Part shown: positions 34,548 through 44,252 of the stretch, piece by piece
How the letters are laid out: the number at the start of each line of letters is the position of its first letter
Numbering within the stretch: the first letter of the stretch is position 1
Assembly (NCBI GenBank): GCA_937983305.1
Contig: CALKAJ010000031.1
Location: 1-63,754 of the forward strand
Direction: 5' to 3'
Length of the DNA: 63,754 bases
DNA from: an uncultured Ignavibacteriota bacterium
GTDB lineage: Bacteria; Bacteroidota; Ignavibacteria; Tepidaquicellales; Tepidaquicellaceae
Notes under the pieces: model-generated
Seen by the model: the letters and a program-made list of their open reading frames with translations, nothing else
The model's database searches: none
What the model was told of the DNA's origin: nothing
Position numbers and translations under genes: made by a program

Positions 34548-35642
34548 TTAAACAAAATTTGTATAATTCCATCCTGATGAAGTTGGTATTACATTCATCA
34601 AAATATTATTATCAGGCTGTTTAGCTGCAAATATCTTGCCAAATGTTCTATATTCACACTTTCCATTTAAAGATTCTACAGAAGCTTGATACAAATCATA
34701 ATCAACAGGAGGAATCTGAACAACTTGAACTTGTGATACAATTGCCTGGTAAACTTGTTGAATTAATTCAGGTGGTAGATTATTAGGCAATTGAATTTGT
34801 TGAGTTGGAGCTAATAAATTTGCTGAAATGGGGCTATTTAATACTAAATTTAATGGGTCAAAAGGTATATTAAAATTCATTTCAGTTTCAAAACTCTCAT
34901 AAACTTTCCAAAGTAAGTCTTCTAAATCAATTTCAGGATTTGTAATGGGTAAACCCATTTTATTAGCTTCAGTTCTACCAAGTGGATAACCGTGATGATA
35001 AAATGATTTATTAAGTGTCTCGGCGATTGTTTTTGCTTTATTACTATCAGACATGTGCATTGATAATAGTTTTTCACCCATGGATAACGCAAGTTGTGCA
35101 CTTCTTTTGGCGACACCAATTGGTACAGCACCAACTTCCTTACAAATTATTTCAAAAGATTTTTGCATTTGTTCTTGATCAGAAAGACCTACGTCCTTTC
35201 TTAAGAAATCAACAAAATTCCTTAAATCTTCTGAGCCAAACTGAATTTGTTCTTGATTCTGCTTTTTGTGTGTCAATTGTGGATCTACTGGCCCCAAATT
35301 TGAAAAAGGGTGCATGACAATCTCGTCAGCACCTAATGATATTAATGTTGCTGCACTATAAGCTGTATAAGGTAATAGAACTCCAATTTTATCAAATCTT
35401 TCTCTAAGAATACTAACAATTCTGTATGCAACAGTTGGATCCCCACCGTAACTAATTAATAGCAAATCAATTTCTTTTGAATCCCTTTCTATTGTTTGAA
35501 CTAATTTAATAAAATTAGGTATAACATCAGAAGCAATTGACGCTGAAGCATTAGCTCTAAAACTTGTCACATAAGTTATTAAGGGTCTTTTTCTGCTTTC
35601 AATTATTTGTTTATAAAGCTCTTTTCTTGAATTATAGTCCAT
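34548..35642 (-). CDS. SDH-family ClpP/SppA-fold serine protease
   Basis: 364 residues with the SDH-protease/SppA/ClpP crotonase fold: DLLLISYGGDPTVAYRIVSIL (oxyanion region, in parts), the nucleophile segment PYTAYSAATLISLGADEIVMHP (Ser of SAAT), and SNLGPVDPQLT. The later conserved HHGYPLGRTEANKMGLPI motif is also present. Members are cytoplasmic or membrane-associated proteases. It has its own promoter and lies in reverse orientation between the chaperone and tape-measure genes, a place where phages often carry accessory genes. Its role in the lysogen, such as exclusion or defence, is inference. Confidence 0.85.
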   Translation of the reverse strand: MDYNSRKELYKQIIESRKRPLITYVTSFRANASASIASDVIPNFIKLVQTIERDSKEIDLLLISYGGDPTVAYRIVSILRERFDKIGVLLPYTAYSAATLISLGADEIVMHPFSNLGPVDPQLTHKKQNQEQIQFGSEDLRNFVDFLRKDVGLSDQEQMQKSFEIICKEVGAVPIGVAKRSAQLALSMGEKLLSMHMSDSNKAKTIAETLNKSFYHHGYPLGRTEANKMGLPITNPEIDLEDLLWKVYESFETEMNFNIPFDPLNLVLNSPISANLLAPTQQIQLPNNLPPELIQQVYQAIVSQVQVVQIPPVDYDLYQASVESLNGKCEYRTFGKIFAAKQPDNNILMNVIPTSSGWNYTNFV

Positions 35643-35694
35643 ACTAATATTTCTTTAAAAAATTATTTATCTAATTTTTAACCAAATCAAAATA

Positions 35695-35725
35695 CAAAAT
35701 TACTTTAAAAATTAGTGACAACAAA
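35695..35725 (-). promoter_or_regulatory. Bacteroidota-type promoter of the protease cassette
   Basis: On the minus strand TTTG (35725-35722), 19 bases and TAATTTTG (35702-35695) match the phylum consensus. It would give the cassette constitutive expression independent of the late phage genes. Confidence 0.55.
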
Positions 35726-35836
35726 AATCAAAAATAATTTTATAAAAATATCTATTCCTTTATCCTTTTCTAATTGGAATAATTTTATAAATAACTTTTA
35801 AATATTCCTGAATTTTTTAATTTCTTCATTTTTACA

Positions 35837-35900
35837 TGTATTCAATGTATGAATTGGTTACATGTATTCAATACATACACTCAATACATGTAATCTTACA
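35837..35900. repeat. Second tandem array of 13-bp palindromic units (5 units)
   Basis: Contiguous units begin at 35837, 35850, 35863, 35876 and 35889: TGTATTCAATGTA, TGAATTGGTTACA, TGTATTCAATACA, TACACTCAATACA and TGTAATCTTACA (12 bases). The third is a perfect odd palindrome. The first three follow the same order of variants as units 4-6 of the 20.6-kb array, so the arrays share an origin. It ends 11 bases before the tape-measure -7 box. Confidence 0.8.
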
Positions 35901-35911
35901 TTCAAGGCTAT

Positions 35912-35919
35912 TAATTTTG
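35912..35919 (+). promoter_or_regulatory. -7 box of the tape-measure late promoter
   Basis: TAATTTTG fits TANNTTTG. No TTG lies 19-20 bases upstream; the array occupies that place. This mirrors the capsid-operon promoter. Confidence 0.45.
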
Positions 35920-35947
35920 CATATCTAAAGAATGCAAAATTGAAATA

Positions 35948-38900
35948 GTGGCTAAGAATTTTCAAATAGTGTTGGACTTCCTTGTAAGTCTGAAATCAGA
36001 TAAGTCGCAAGTTGAAAAGCTTGCCGATGAAATGTCTTCTATTCTGAGTAAGGTTCAACCTGAAGTTAAAATCAACAAGGAAGAACTTATATCCCAAATT
36101 CAAACGCTTTCAAATTTTCTCGATGAACTGTCTCAAAGCGGGTCTGATGTCGGAGAAGTTTTATCAAACCTGAATGTAGCAATCAATGATGAATCTGCAT
36201 TACAGGAAATAGAGAATCTTGTTAGTTCTGCTGATGAACTTGATTCTGCTTTACAGGGACTTAATTTAAATGAGTTATCAAATTCAATTAATCCTGACGA
36301 ATTAAATGCAATATCTGAATCATTTAGTCAAATTGACACTGACACATTAATTTCAGCTTTTCAGGAAGCTGGAAAAAGTCTTGATGAAATTATCATAAAG
36401 GCAGAAGAAGCTGTATCTGCTCAACAATCTGCTTTATCTCAATTAGCAAGTGATGGTAAAGCAAGCACAGAAGAATATAAACTACTTGAAGCAGAACTAT
36501 CAAAAACCGAACAATTACTTCAAAACCTGAAAAATGCTTCTGCTGTCAATGTATCTGTTTCCAAAACGGAAAGTGTTGGAGAAGTTAAAGTAACTCCAAA
36601 GATTGATGATTCAAAAATTCCAGAAGAAGCTAAAAAGACCGGAGAAAAAGCAGGTGAAGAACTTGGAAAAGGAATGAAACACAAGTTCTCAGGAATGGAT
36701 TTCAAAGATATGTTCGGAGGTATTCTCCAAGTCTTTGGAGGTTCAGCTTTGATGAGTGGCGTTTCAGGTATTGTTGGTAGCTTTGAAGGTCTTCTTGAAG
36801 CTGGGAAAAAGAGTATGGAGGCTTCCGAATATCTTGAACTTGGATTCAAGCAAGCAAATCTTTCAGGTGAAGCACTTGAATCGCAACTAAAAAGAACCTC
36901 AAAATTCGCAGGGAACTTGGCTGACCAATTTGCAGTTAGCGCTGGTACTGTCAGGGAGTATGCACAACAAGCCGCCTTCTTGGGTGGAGCTACTGGAAAG
37001 GCTAATGAAGATATTACAACTCTTGCTGTAGTAATCGACAAGGCAAGTAAAGGAATGGTCAATGGTCAGGCTGTTGTCCGAACATTTTCAAGAGGTCTTG
37101 GAGATCCGGAAGCACAAGCAAATATCGGCAGATTGAAGATGGCTTTCCCTCAACTTGCAACCGCTTTAAAGGATGTTGAAAGTCCAGCTGAAATGACTAA
37201 GAAAGCATTGGAAGCTCTATCGCCAACTATAGCAACCTTAAAAGATCAGGCACAAGGACCTATTGGTTCTATGCAAAGACTACAAAATTCATTGTCGGCT
37301 GTTAAAACTCAATTGGGAAAAAGTCTTGTTGAAGCATTCGCTCCTTTGATGATTGAGTTTGGTAATAACCTAATTCCTGTAATCAAGACAGTCGGTTCTT
37401 CAATAAGTTCGGTTGCTGGATTTATTAAAGAACATTCGGCTGAACTGAAAACTGCCGGCATAGCAGCAGGAGCATTTGCAACTTCTTTATGGCTTGCTAA
37501 TGGAGGACTGACAAAACTTGGAACTACAATTCTATCATCATCTAAAGATTTAATTGCAAAACTTGTTCCTTCATTATTTGCTCAAACAGCCGCAACAGAA
37601 GGGGCTACAGTAGCTCAAAGCAAATTAAATTTGGCTTTCCTTGCGAATCCTTATGTTCTCGCTGCAGCTGCCATAGCAGGAGTTATTATTGGATTGCACG
37701 CTTTGACATCGGCATTCAATGAATCTGCAGAAGAAAAATTAAAGGATGCAGAATCACAAGACAAGCTTATCAATAAACAGATTGAAGCTAAGGAAAAGGA
37801 AATTGAACTTGCAGAATCGAAGCAAAAACTTGTCGAAGAGTTCAAGAATGCCGGTGAATCTGCAATGGTAAATGTAGAACTGATGACCAAATTAGCTCAA
37901 GCTTATCCAGGTGTGATTGATGCTTCAAAGTCTTATCAGGAAAATCTTGCCGCTCTGTCTCTGGCTTCAAGCAAAACAAAAGAAGACATCATAAAGTTGT
38001 CTGGAGAAATTGAATCTCTTGCTCAAAAGAAACTCGACTTGCAACTGAAAATATCAAATCTTAAAGTTGATGTTGAAAAACAGAACATAGAAAAAACTTT
38101 AAAGGATGCAGTAAAAATCTGGGGACTTTCCGATGCTACTGAATGGGTGTTTGGTACTAACACAGCGAAACAATGGAGTGAGCAAATTACCAAACCATTT
38201 ACAGATGCTATCTACAATGCAAAGAATTCAAAAGAACTTGAGAAGGCTTCTCTTGAGTTTCAAACTGCAATATTCAATTCAAAGGATTTCGAGAAATTAA
38301 CAGCAGAAGAAAAAACCAAGATGCTCGAAGGCATTAATAAAATGGTTGAAGCCAGAAAATCTGCCATGGACAATGCTAATCAAAATGCAGGTAAAGACTT
38401 TGAGGTTCTAAAAGACAGTGGAATGCAAACAGGTCAAATAATTGACTTCCTTGCAAAAAAATATAACACCACAAAAGAAGAGATTAAAGGTATAATCGAA
38501 GCACAGGAAAAGGCTAAGCAGAAAGTCGAGGAAACAAAGGCATCTGTTGATAATTTGGCAGAAGCATTTGGAAAAGCGATGCAGGAATCAAAGAAGAAAC
38601 AACAGGAAGCGGTTGGAGCTCTTGCCGAAGCTTATGCAGAATATCAGAAGGCTTTGAAGTCTGGCGATACTACTGAAATCGAAAAAGCTGAAAAGAACTT
38701 GAGAGAAATCAGAGATGAAAGTCATAAGGTTTATAAGGAAAATAAAACCGAAGAATTGAATTTAACCGAAGCTGAAAAGAAAGCAAAGAAAGAGCTCGGC
38801 ATACAGGACAAGGAAAAAACTAAGGAAAAGAAAAGCGAATATGATATAGCTTTAAAAAGATTTGAACTTTATAAGCAGGAAACAAGACTGAATAGCGAAT

Positions 38901-40615
38901 CCATTGATTTGGAGAAAGAAATGTCTATACTTTCTCAGAACAGGCAAAAGAATACCTTTGATGATTTAGCTTATCAGGAAAGAAGGATTCAGAACATTCA
39001 GGATGAAAGAAATAAGTTTCTTGAACTATTCCAAAACATAGTCAAAATAAATGAATCCGGAGAACTCGATTATAAAGTTAAGTTGAAGGAGGAACAGAAA
39101 TTAAAACTTCAAAACGATTGGAAGCAACTTAATCTGGATTTGAGGAAAGAGTTAAACAAGGAAGCAGAACTAAAAGCCAAAATAAAACTCGATAGAGAAG
39201 AATTTGATAAACAATATACAGAATTCAAAAAGCAACAACTTGAATTTGATATTCAGCTTGGTTTAAAAACTCCAAAGGATATGTTAAACCTTTTGAATCA
39301 AGAATTATCTTCAATAGAAAAAAGCCTTGGTGATAAGAAAATAAAGATAGAATCTTTTGTAACTCCGCCAACTTTGGAAGACCAAGCACAAATTGAATCT
39401 ATTAATAAGGATATTATTACTCTTGAACAGAAGAGACTTGCAAAGCAGAAAGAAATCCAAACACAAGAAAAGTCTATCTATGATGAACAGGTTAAAATCA
39501 TTAAGGAACAGCAGGAAAAAGAGCAAAAGGCAGTAGAAGACAAGTATTCAAAAGAAGAAGAGTTGTTAAAGAAGTTCAATGAAACTTGGTTTTCGGGTGT
39601 TCAAAAAAGAAATGAATCTGATAAAAATGATGCTTTGCAAAAGATATCCGATGACGAAAAGAAGAAACTCGATGAACTCCAAAAATGGCAGGACATGGGA
39701 GTTATTAGCAAGGAAGAATACGAGAAGAAGAAAACCCAAATAGAAGACGATGCTCGCAAGGAAAGAGAGAAAAAAGAAGATGAATTCAGAAAGAAGCAAT
39801 TAAGAGTTGATTCCCAGAAACAAGGTCTTGACCAAGAGTTACAAAGGAAGAAAGATTCGGACATTCTAAAAATTCAAAAGCAAGGTATTGATAAACAGTT
39901 AAAACTTCTGGAACAGAAAGCAAAGAAATTTGACGAGCAAGGTAAGCCAATTTTTGATTCAAAAGAAGACCAGGAAGCATATAAGAATCTCGGTAAGCAA
40001 CTTGACGATACCGAAAAGATGATAAAGGACAAAGGAGATACTCTTGGAATTGTTACAAAGGATTTGCAGACTACTGTTACTGATAGTTTGAGTAATCTTT
40101 TTGCAGGTGATCCTACTGCTGCAGCTGATAGTTGGAGGAAATTTTTCGGACAGCTAGCAGGGATGTTGCAGGCTAAGGCTTCAGCCTTCATTTTGGATTT
40201 GATATTATCACCCGGAACAATGGAATATCTTTCTGCATTGCCTTTCCCTGCTAATGTTATTGCTGTCCCAGTAATAACAGGAGTGGTTTATACGGCTGTC
40301 AAAGCTATTACAGATCCTATAATTTCAGCAATTCTTAGCTTTTCGAGTGGTGGAAGAGTTGACCAACCGACTATGGCTATTATTGGAGATGCTTCTCGCT
40401 TAGGTGGAAGAAATCGGGAATGGATTTTCAATGATTCTCAACTTAAAGCTACGGTTCAAATGGCTGGTGTAGGTTCTAATGCTATGCTAATCGCTAAGCT
40501 CGACAGAGTTGAAAAACTTTTAGCTTCGCAGGAACTCAAGACAACTCTGAGAGGGAGTGATATAGATTTGGCGTTGAAGAGAACCGCAATTCATAACCTT
40601 TCAAGGCAAAAATAA
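35948..40615 (+). CDS. Tail tape measure protein
   Basis: 1555 residues from a GTG start. The N-terminal ~250 residues are helical and acidic. A hydrophobic, glycine-rich part (~255-350) and two strong hydrophobic segments (around residues 490-590, for example VLAAAAIAGVIIGLHAL) follow. Then come long Lys/Glu-rich coiled coils (~600-1330) and a C-terminal hydrophobic domain (VIAVPVITGVVYTAVKAI). This is the build of tape measures. By the usual 0.15 nm per residue the tail would be about 230 nm long. No peptidase motif was noticed. It is separated from its chaperone by the inserted protease cassette. Confidence 0.93.
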   Translation: MAKNFQIVLDFLVSLKSDKSQVEKLADEMSSILSKVQPEVKINKEELISQIQTLSNFLDELSQSGSDVGEVLSNLNVAINDESALQEIENLVSSADELDSALQGLNLNELSNSINPDELNAISESFSQIDTDTLISAFQEAGKSLDEIIIKAEEAVSAQQSALSQLASDGKASTEEYKLLEAELSKTEQLLQNLKNASAVNVSVSKTESVGEVKVTPKIDDSKIPEEAKKTGEKAGEELGKGMKHKFSGMDFKDMFGGILQVFGGSALMSGVSGIVGSFEGLLEAGKKSMEASEYLELGFKQANLSGEALESQLKRTSKFAGNLADQFAVSAGTVREYAQQAAFLGGATGKANEDITTLAVVIDKASKGMVNGQAVVRTFSRGLGDPEAQANIGRLKMAFPQLATALKDVESPAEMTKKALEALSPTIATLKDQAQGPIGSMQRLQNSLSAVKTQLGKSLVEAFAPLMIEFGNNLIPVIKTVGSSISSVAGFIKEHSAELKTAGIAAGAFATSLWLANGGLTKLGTTILSSSKDLIAKLVPSLFAQTAATEGATVAQSKLNLAFLANPYVLAAAAIAGVIIGLHALTSAFNESAEEKLKDAESQDKLINKQIEAKEKEIELAESKQKLVEEFKNAGESAMVNVELMTKLAQAYPGVIDASKSYQENLAALSLASSKTKEDIIKLSGEIESLAQKKLDLQLKISNLKVDVEKQNIEKTLKDAVKIWGLSDATEWVFGTNTAKQWSEQITKPFTDAIYNAKNSKELEKASLEFQTAIFNSKDFEKLTAEEKTKMLEGINKMVEARKSAMDNANQNAGKDFEVLKDSGMQTGQIIDFLAKKYNTTKEEIKGIIEAQEKAKQKVEETKASVDNLAEAFGKAMQESKKKQQEAVGALAEAYAEYQKALKSGDTTEIEKAEKNLREIRDESHKVYKENKTEELNLTEAEKKAKKELGIQDKEKTKEKKSEYDIALKRFELYKQETRLNSESIDLEKEMSILSQNRQKNTFDDLAYQERRIQNIQDERNKFLELFQNIVKINESGELDYKVKLKEEQKLKLQNDWKQLNLDLRKELNKEAELKAKIKLDREEFDKQYTEFKKQQLEFDIQLGLKTPKDMLNLLNQELSSIEKSLGDKKIKIESFVTPPTLEDQAQIESINKDIITLEQKRLAKQKEIQTQEKSIYDEQVKIIKEQQEKEQKAVEDKYSKEEELLKKFNETWFSGVQKRNESDKNDALQKISDDEKKKLDELQKWQDMGVISKEEYEKKKTQIEDDARKEREKKEDEFRKKQLRVDSQKQGLDQELQRKKDSDILKIQKQGIDKQLKLLEQKAKKFDEQGKPIFDSKEDQEAYKNLGKQLDDTEKMIKDKGDTLGIVTKDLQTTVTDSLSNLFAGDPTAAADSWRKFFGQLAGMLQAKASAFILDLILSPGTMEYLSALPFPANVIAVPVITGVVYTAVKAITDPIISAILSFSSGGRVDQPTMAIIGDASRLGGRNREWIFNDSQLKATVQMAGVGSNAMLIAKLDRVEKLLASQELKTTLRGSDIDLALKRTAIHNLSRQK

Positions 40616-40635
40616 CTCACAAAAAATTATTTCTA

Positions 40636-40878
40636 TTAAGCTTGAATGAATGTCCGTGAAACCGCTACAATTCTATCGTCCGTAATACTTGATGGTTGAC
40701 TTTCATAATCTTGAGCAATTTCTCTTGACATTTTGATACTACCATTATTCAGTTTAATAGTAAATCCAAAATTATCATTAATATAATGCTCTTGATAATT
40801 ACCAATTCTTGAATTTTCTTTACGGGCTAATGAAACAATTGCCATAACTCCAGTCTTATAATCTTCTGTCTTAGTCAT
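40636..40878 (-). CDS. Small hypothetical protein
   Basis: 80 residues (DNFGFTIKLNNGSIKMSREIAQDYES in parts). A short beta-strand pair followed by a helix is likely. It has an AGAGGTTAAAT leader and lies between the tape measure and hsdR, oriented with the restriction operon. Function unknown. Confidence 0.55.
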   Translation of the reverse strand: MTKTEDYKTGVMAIVSLARKENSRIGNYQEHYINDNFGFTIKLNNGSIKMSREIAQDYESQPSSITDDRIVAVSRTFIQA

Positions 40879-40968
40879 ATTTAACCTCTAATATTTATAA
40901 ATTATTTTATTAAATCATCATTATTCTTATTGCCATTAATTGTCTAAATTGAGAAACAAATTATCATT

Positions 40969-43947
40969 CTAAACCATCCTACTTGACATCTGATTATACA
41001 AAGTCTTGAACATTTGAAACATCATAGCATCTTTTACATCAGCGTTGTTGTTCAGCTTTTTATAAAAATCAAAATGTTCGTCAACAAGCTGTTGGACTTC
41101 ATTATTAAATTTATCTTTGAATGCCCACCAGACATTCTGTTCCGGATTGTTCTTTACTTCAAATTCAAACTCTTCGTCATTCTGCAATCTCGTTAGAAGC
41201 CTATCGGCAATAATCTTATCAGTGTCATCAAAATCTGTAGCATAGGTTTCATTGACTTCTTTTATTATTGCTGACAATGGTTCGAGAAATTCGTCGGTTC
41301 CTCCGCTTGGATTATCTTCACCAGGTTTAAATTTTCCACCTTCTCCATCTTTGAGTTTAATACCTTTACCGATAAATTGAACTCTTATCGATTCAAGGTC
41401 AATCTGTTGAGTGATTTCTTTTGGTAATTTTGTCTTGTCAACGGGAAGTTTACGTAATAAAATCCTGCCATATACATAAAGTTTTTCCAATTCTACATCT
41501 GTGAAGGAAATTATCTGAGATAGGAAGGCATAAACTCTAATGTAAGATTTCAAAATATTTCTAAATAAATCTTTTCTATCTTCGGTTTCGGTTTTATATC
41601 TCTCAATTGCAGTATTTACTATTGGACTAAGTTTTTCTTGTTTGAAAGGTTTTGTAAAGAAAATTTGGGAGAATTTTGTTACTTCATCTTGGGTATAAAT
41701 ATGAAATTCTTCCATTGAACGTTTCAAATCATAGAGTTTATCTGGATTACTTCCTTCAGTTAAAATAGTGTCTTCGTAAAAATCCTGAAATGCTTTTTTT
41801 ATGGTTTCAGAATCATTAACAAAGTCAATCGTAATCGGGTCTTTTTTCCCTTGGTGAACTCTGTTAAGTCTGCTAATGGTTTGAACAGCATTTACTCCGG
41901 TTAACTTTTTGTTTACATACATAGCATATAGCAATGGTTGATCAAATCCAGTCTGGAACTTGTTTGCAACAATAAGGAATTTGTATTGAGATTCTTTGAA
42001 TTTATTTGCTGTTTGATCTTCAGGGAAGCCGTTCATTCTGGATTCCGAAAATTCCTGTTTCTTTTTATCGCCTTCTACAGTTCCTGAAAAAGCTACAAGA
42101 GCTTTTATAGGTAGTTTGTTTTCCTTAATATATTTATCAAATGCTAACTTATATTTTACAGCTTGAGCTCTTGAAGCACATACAAGCATAGCCTTTGCCT
42201 GTCCAAAACCATTGCTATCAGGTATTTCATTGATGCAATTACTTATAAAATGTTCGATAATTATTTGAGATTTTTTTCTGATTGTATATTGATTCATTTG
42301 AACGAAAATACCAAGCAATCTTTTAGCCTTTGATTTATCGTAATTTGGGTCTTCAACAATCTTTTTAACCAATTGGAAGTAAGTTTTGTAAGTTGTATAA
42401 TTCAACAAAACATCTTTGATAAAACCTTCCTGAATAGCTTGTTTCATTGAATAAATATGGAATGGTACGAATTTACCTTCAGTCGTAGGAGAACCAAATA
42501 ATTCAAGTGTTTTTGGTTTTGGTGTTGCAGTAAATGCAAAATAGCTTATATTTGGCTGTCTGCCGCGACTTTTAATCTGCTTAACAATTTCATCTTCCCA
42601 AGTTGTTTCTTCTTCCTCTTTATCATCAGGTTCCTCCTCAACGTCCAAATTAAGAACTCTTTTCATACTCTTGGACATTTCACCGCTTGAGGATGAATGA
42701 GCTTCGTCAAGAATAATAGCAAATCTTTTTCCGGGTAAGGCTTTAATATCCTCTTCGATATAAGGAAATTTTTGAAGTGTCGTAACAATTATTTTTGTTC
42801 CGGATTCAAGTTCTTTTCTTAATTGGCTCGAGCCTTTATCTATTCCGGCAACAACCCCGGGATTATGCTCAAAAGCCAAAATATTTGTTCTTAGTTGACT
42901 ATCGAGAATTCGTCTGTCTGTAACTACTATTATTGAATCGAAAACATTGTTATTAGTATAAGCATGAAGATTTGAAAGTTGGTGTGCAAGCCAACTAATC
43001 GTATTCGATTTTCCGCTTCCTGCACTATGCTGTATCAAATACTGTTTCCCTGTACCATTTTCTTTGGAATATGCAACAATTTTACGTACTGCATCCATTT
43101 GATGATAACGTGGGAAAATTAGTTTATATATTTTTTTCCCTTTATCGTCTATTTTTGGTTTTCCGTCATCATCTAAGTCTTCAGTTATTTGAACAAAGTA
43201 TTGGAGAAGATTTAAAAAACTATCCCTTTGAAGAACTTCTTTCCAAAGGTATTCTGTTGAGAAACTTTCAGTAGAAGGATTTCCGGCTTCTCCCTTGCAA
43301 CCCTTATTGAAAGGTAGAAAGAATGTATTTTTTCCTTTCAAATGAGTAGCCATATAAACCAAATCTTCATCAAGAGCAAAGTGTACAAGGCATCTGCCAA
43401 ACTTGAATAACGGTTCTCTTGGGTCACGATCTAATTGATATTGCTTAATTGCATTCTCGACATTATATCCTGAACCTGTCATTTTATCTTTAAGTTCAAA
43501 AGTTGCTATTGGAAAGCCATTCAGGAAGAGGGTAACATCAAGTGAATTTTCGTTTTTCTCACTGTACTTTAACTGTCTGATAACACTGAAAATATTGTTT
43601 TGATACTTCTTTTCATACTCTTTATTTAATCCGCTTGCAGGTTTGAAGTAAGCAAAATCAAAATAAATTCCCATAGTTGCAAAGGGTTTTCGGAGAAGTT
43701 CTAAAGTTCCTCTTTTGTCAATTTCTTCTTTTATTTTTTGGAGTAAAGTGGTTCTTGCTCTCTCTTTTAACTGATTCTGATAATTTTCCCACTTTTCCTT
43801 TTGTGTTGCTATCAAGAAATTAAACAATATTTCAGGGTCGAAACATAAAGATCTGTTGTAATGAATTGGTTCACGAGTAAAATAACCGTCTGATATTAAA
43901 TCAGATTCAATTAATGCTTCCATATCTTTTTCGAGTATTCTTGGCAT
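40969..43947 (-). CDS. hsdR: Type I restriction endonuclease subunit R (HsdR)
   Basis: 992 residues. The N-terminal PD-(D/E)XK nuclease has D137 and E151-L-K153 (SLDVTLF... ATFELKDK). Then come the SF2 translocase motifs: Walker A SAGSGKSN near residue 306, LDEAHS near 411 and YFAFTATPKPKTL. A helical domain ends the protein. It cleaves DNA lacking the HsdS-directed methylation and needs HsdM and HsdS. Last gene of a leftward operon hsdM-hsdS-(two genes)-hsdR; nine bases separate it from the HicA-like gene. Normal length and no visible break. Confidence 0.95.
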   Translation of the reverse strand: MPRILEKDMEALIESDLISDGYFTREPIHYNRSLCFDPEILFNFLIATQKEKWENYQNQLKERARTTLLQKIKEEIDKRGTLELLRKPFATMGIYFDFAYFKPASGLNKEYEKKYQNNIFSVIRQLKYSEKNENSLDVTLFLNGFPIATFELKDKMTGSGYNVENAIKQYQLDRDPREPLFKFGRCLVHFALDEDLVYMATHLKGKNTFFLPFNKGCKGEAGNPSTESFSTEYLWKEVLQRDSFLNLLQYFVQITEDLDDDGKPKIDDKGKKIYKLIFPRYHQMDAVRKIVAYSKENGTGKQYLIQHSAGSGKSNTISWLAHQLSNLHAYTNNNVFDSIIVVTDRRILDSQLRTNILAFEHNPGVVAGIDKGSSQLRKELESGTKIIVTTLQKFPYIEEDIKALPGKRFAIILDEAHSSSSGEMSKSMKRVLNLDVEEEPDDKEEEETTWEDEIVKQIKSRGRQPNISYFAFTATPKPKTLELFGSPTTEGKFVPFHIYSMKQAIQEGFIKDVLLNYTTYKTYFQLVKKIVEDPNYDKSKAKRLLGIFVQMNQYTIRKKSQIIIEHFISNCINEIPDSNGFGQAKAMLVCASRAQAVKYKLAFDKYIKENKLPIKALVAFSGTVEGDKKKQEFSESRMNGFPEDQTANKFKESQYKFLIVANKFQTGFDQPLLYAMYVNKKLTGVNAVQTISRLNRVHQGKKDPITIDFVNDSETIKKAFQDFYEDTILTEGSNPDKLYDLKRSMEEFHIYTQDEVTKFSQIFFTKPFKQEKLSPIVNTAIERYKTETEDRKDLFRNILKSYIRVYAFLSQIISFTDVELEKLYVYGRILLRKLPVDKTKLPKEITQQIDLESIRVQFIGKGIKLKDGEGGKFKPGEDNPSGGTDEFLEPLSAIIKEVNETYATDFDDTDKIIADRLLTRLQNDEEFEFEVKNNPEQNVWWAFKDKFNNEVQQLVDEHFDFYKKLNNNADVKDAMMFQMFKTLYNQMSSRMV

Positions 43948-43955
43948 TGTAATCC

Positions 43956-44252
43956 TTAATTAGATTTGATAATACCAGAATCAGTAAGCATTTGGAAATA
44001 ATTCTCTTTTGTGAACGGGCAATCTAAAAAGTTCTCAAAATTCTCGGTTGTGTCGAATTTTAGCTGTTTTTTGACCTGAGATAAAAGTGATTTATCGTAA
44101 TCTTTTTTCCCATGACTAATATAAGTGTATATATTATGCTTTTTCCCATCAACGATTAAATAATAAAATTCGTGATGTTCCTTTTGTGGATTTAATTCAA
44201 AGCCTTTCTTTACCAAGACAGCTATTATATCTTTGCTCTTTCTAATTTTCAT
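43956..44252 (-). CDS. HicA-like small protein inside the restriction operon
   Basis: 98 residues. KSKDIIAVLVKKGFELNPQKEHHEFYYL and NIYTYISHGKKDYDKSLLSQVKKQLKF (in parts) resemble the dsRBD-like fold of HicA/YcfA toxins: KKGF, a basic/His strand, then SHG and a final helix. The protein is longer than classical HicA (~60 residues). It overlaps the preceding 330-residue gene by 11 bases. A toxin-antitoxin or restriction-accessory role is an inference. The HicA resemblance is moderate. Confidence 0.6.
   Translation of the reverse strand: MKIRKSKDIIAVLVKKGFELNPQKEHHEFYYLIVDGKKHNIYTYISHGKKDYDKSLLSQVKKQLKFDTTENFENFLDCPFTKENYFQMLTDSGIIKSN

Larger units (their letters stand above)
35643..35947. promoter_or_regulatory. 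Intergenic region with protease promoter, palindrome array and tape-measure promoter
   Basis: This 305-base AT-rich gap has no gene. It holds a leftward promoter (35695-35725), the second palindrome array (35837-35900) and a rightward -7 box (35912-35919) for the tape-measure gene. Confidence 0.65.

Noticed and set aside
26639..40615. Contractile (myovirus) tail
   Set aside because: No sheath, gp25-like or baseplate wedge protein was recognised; the tail looks non-contractile.
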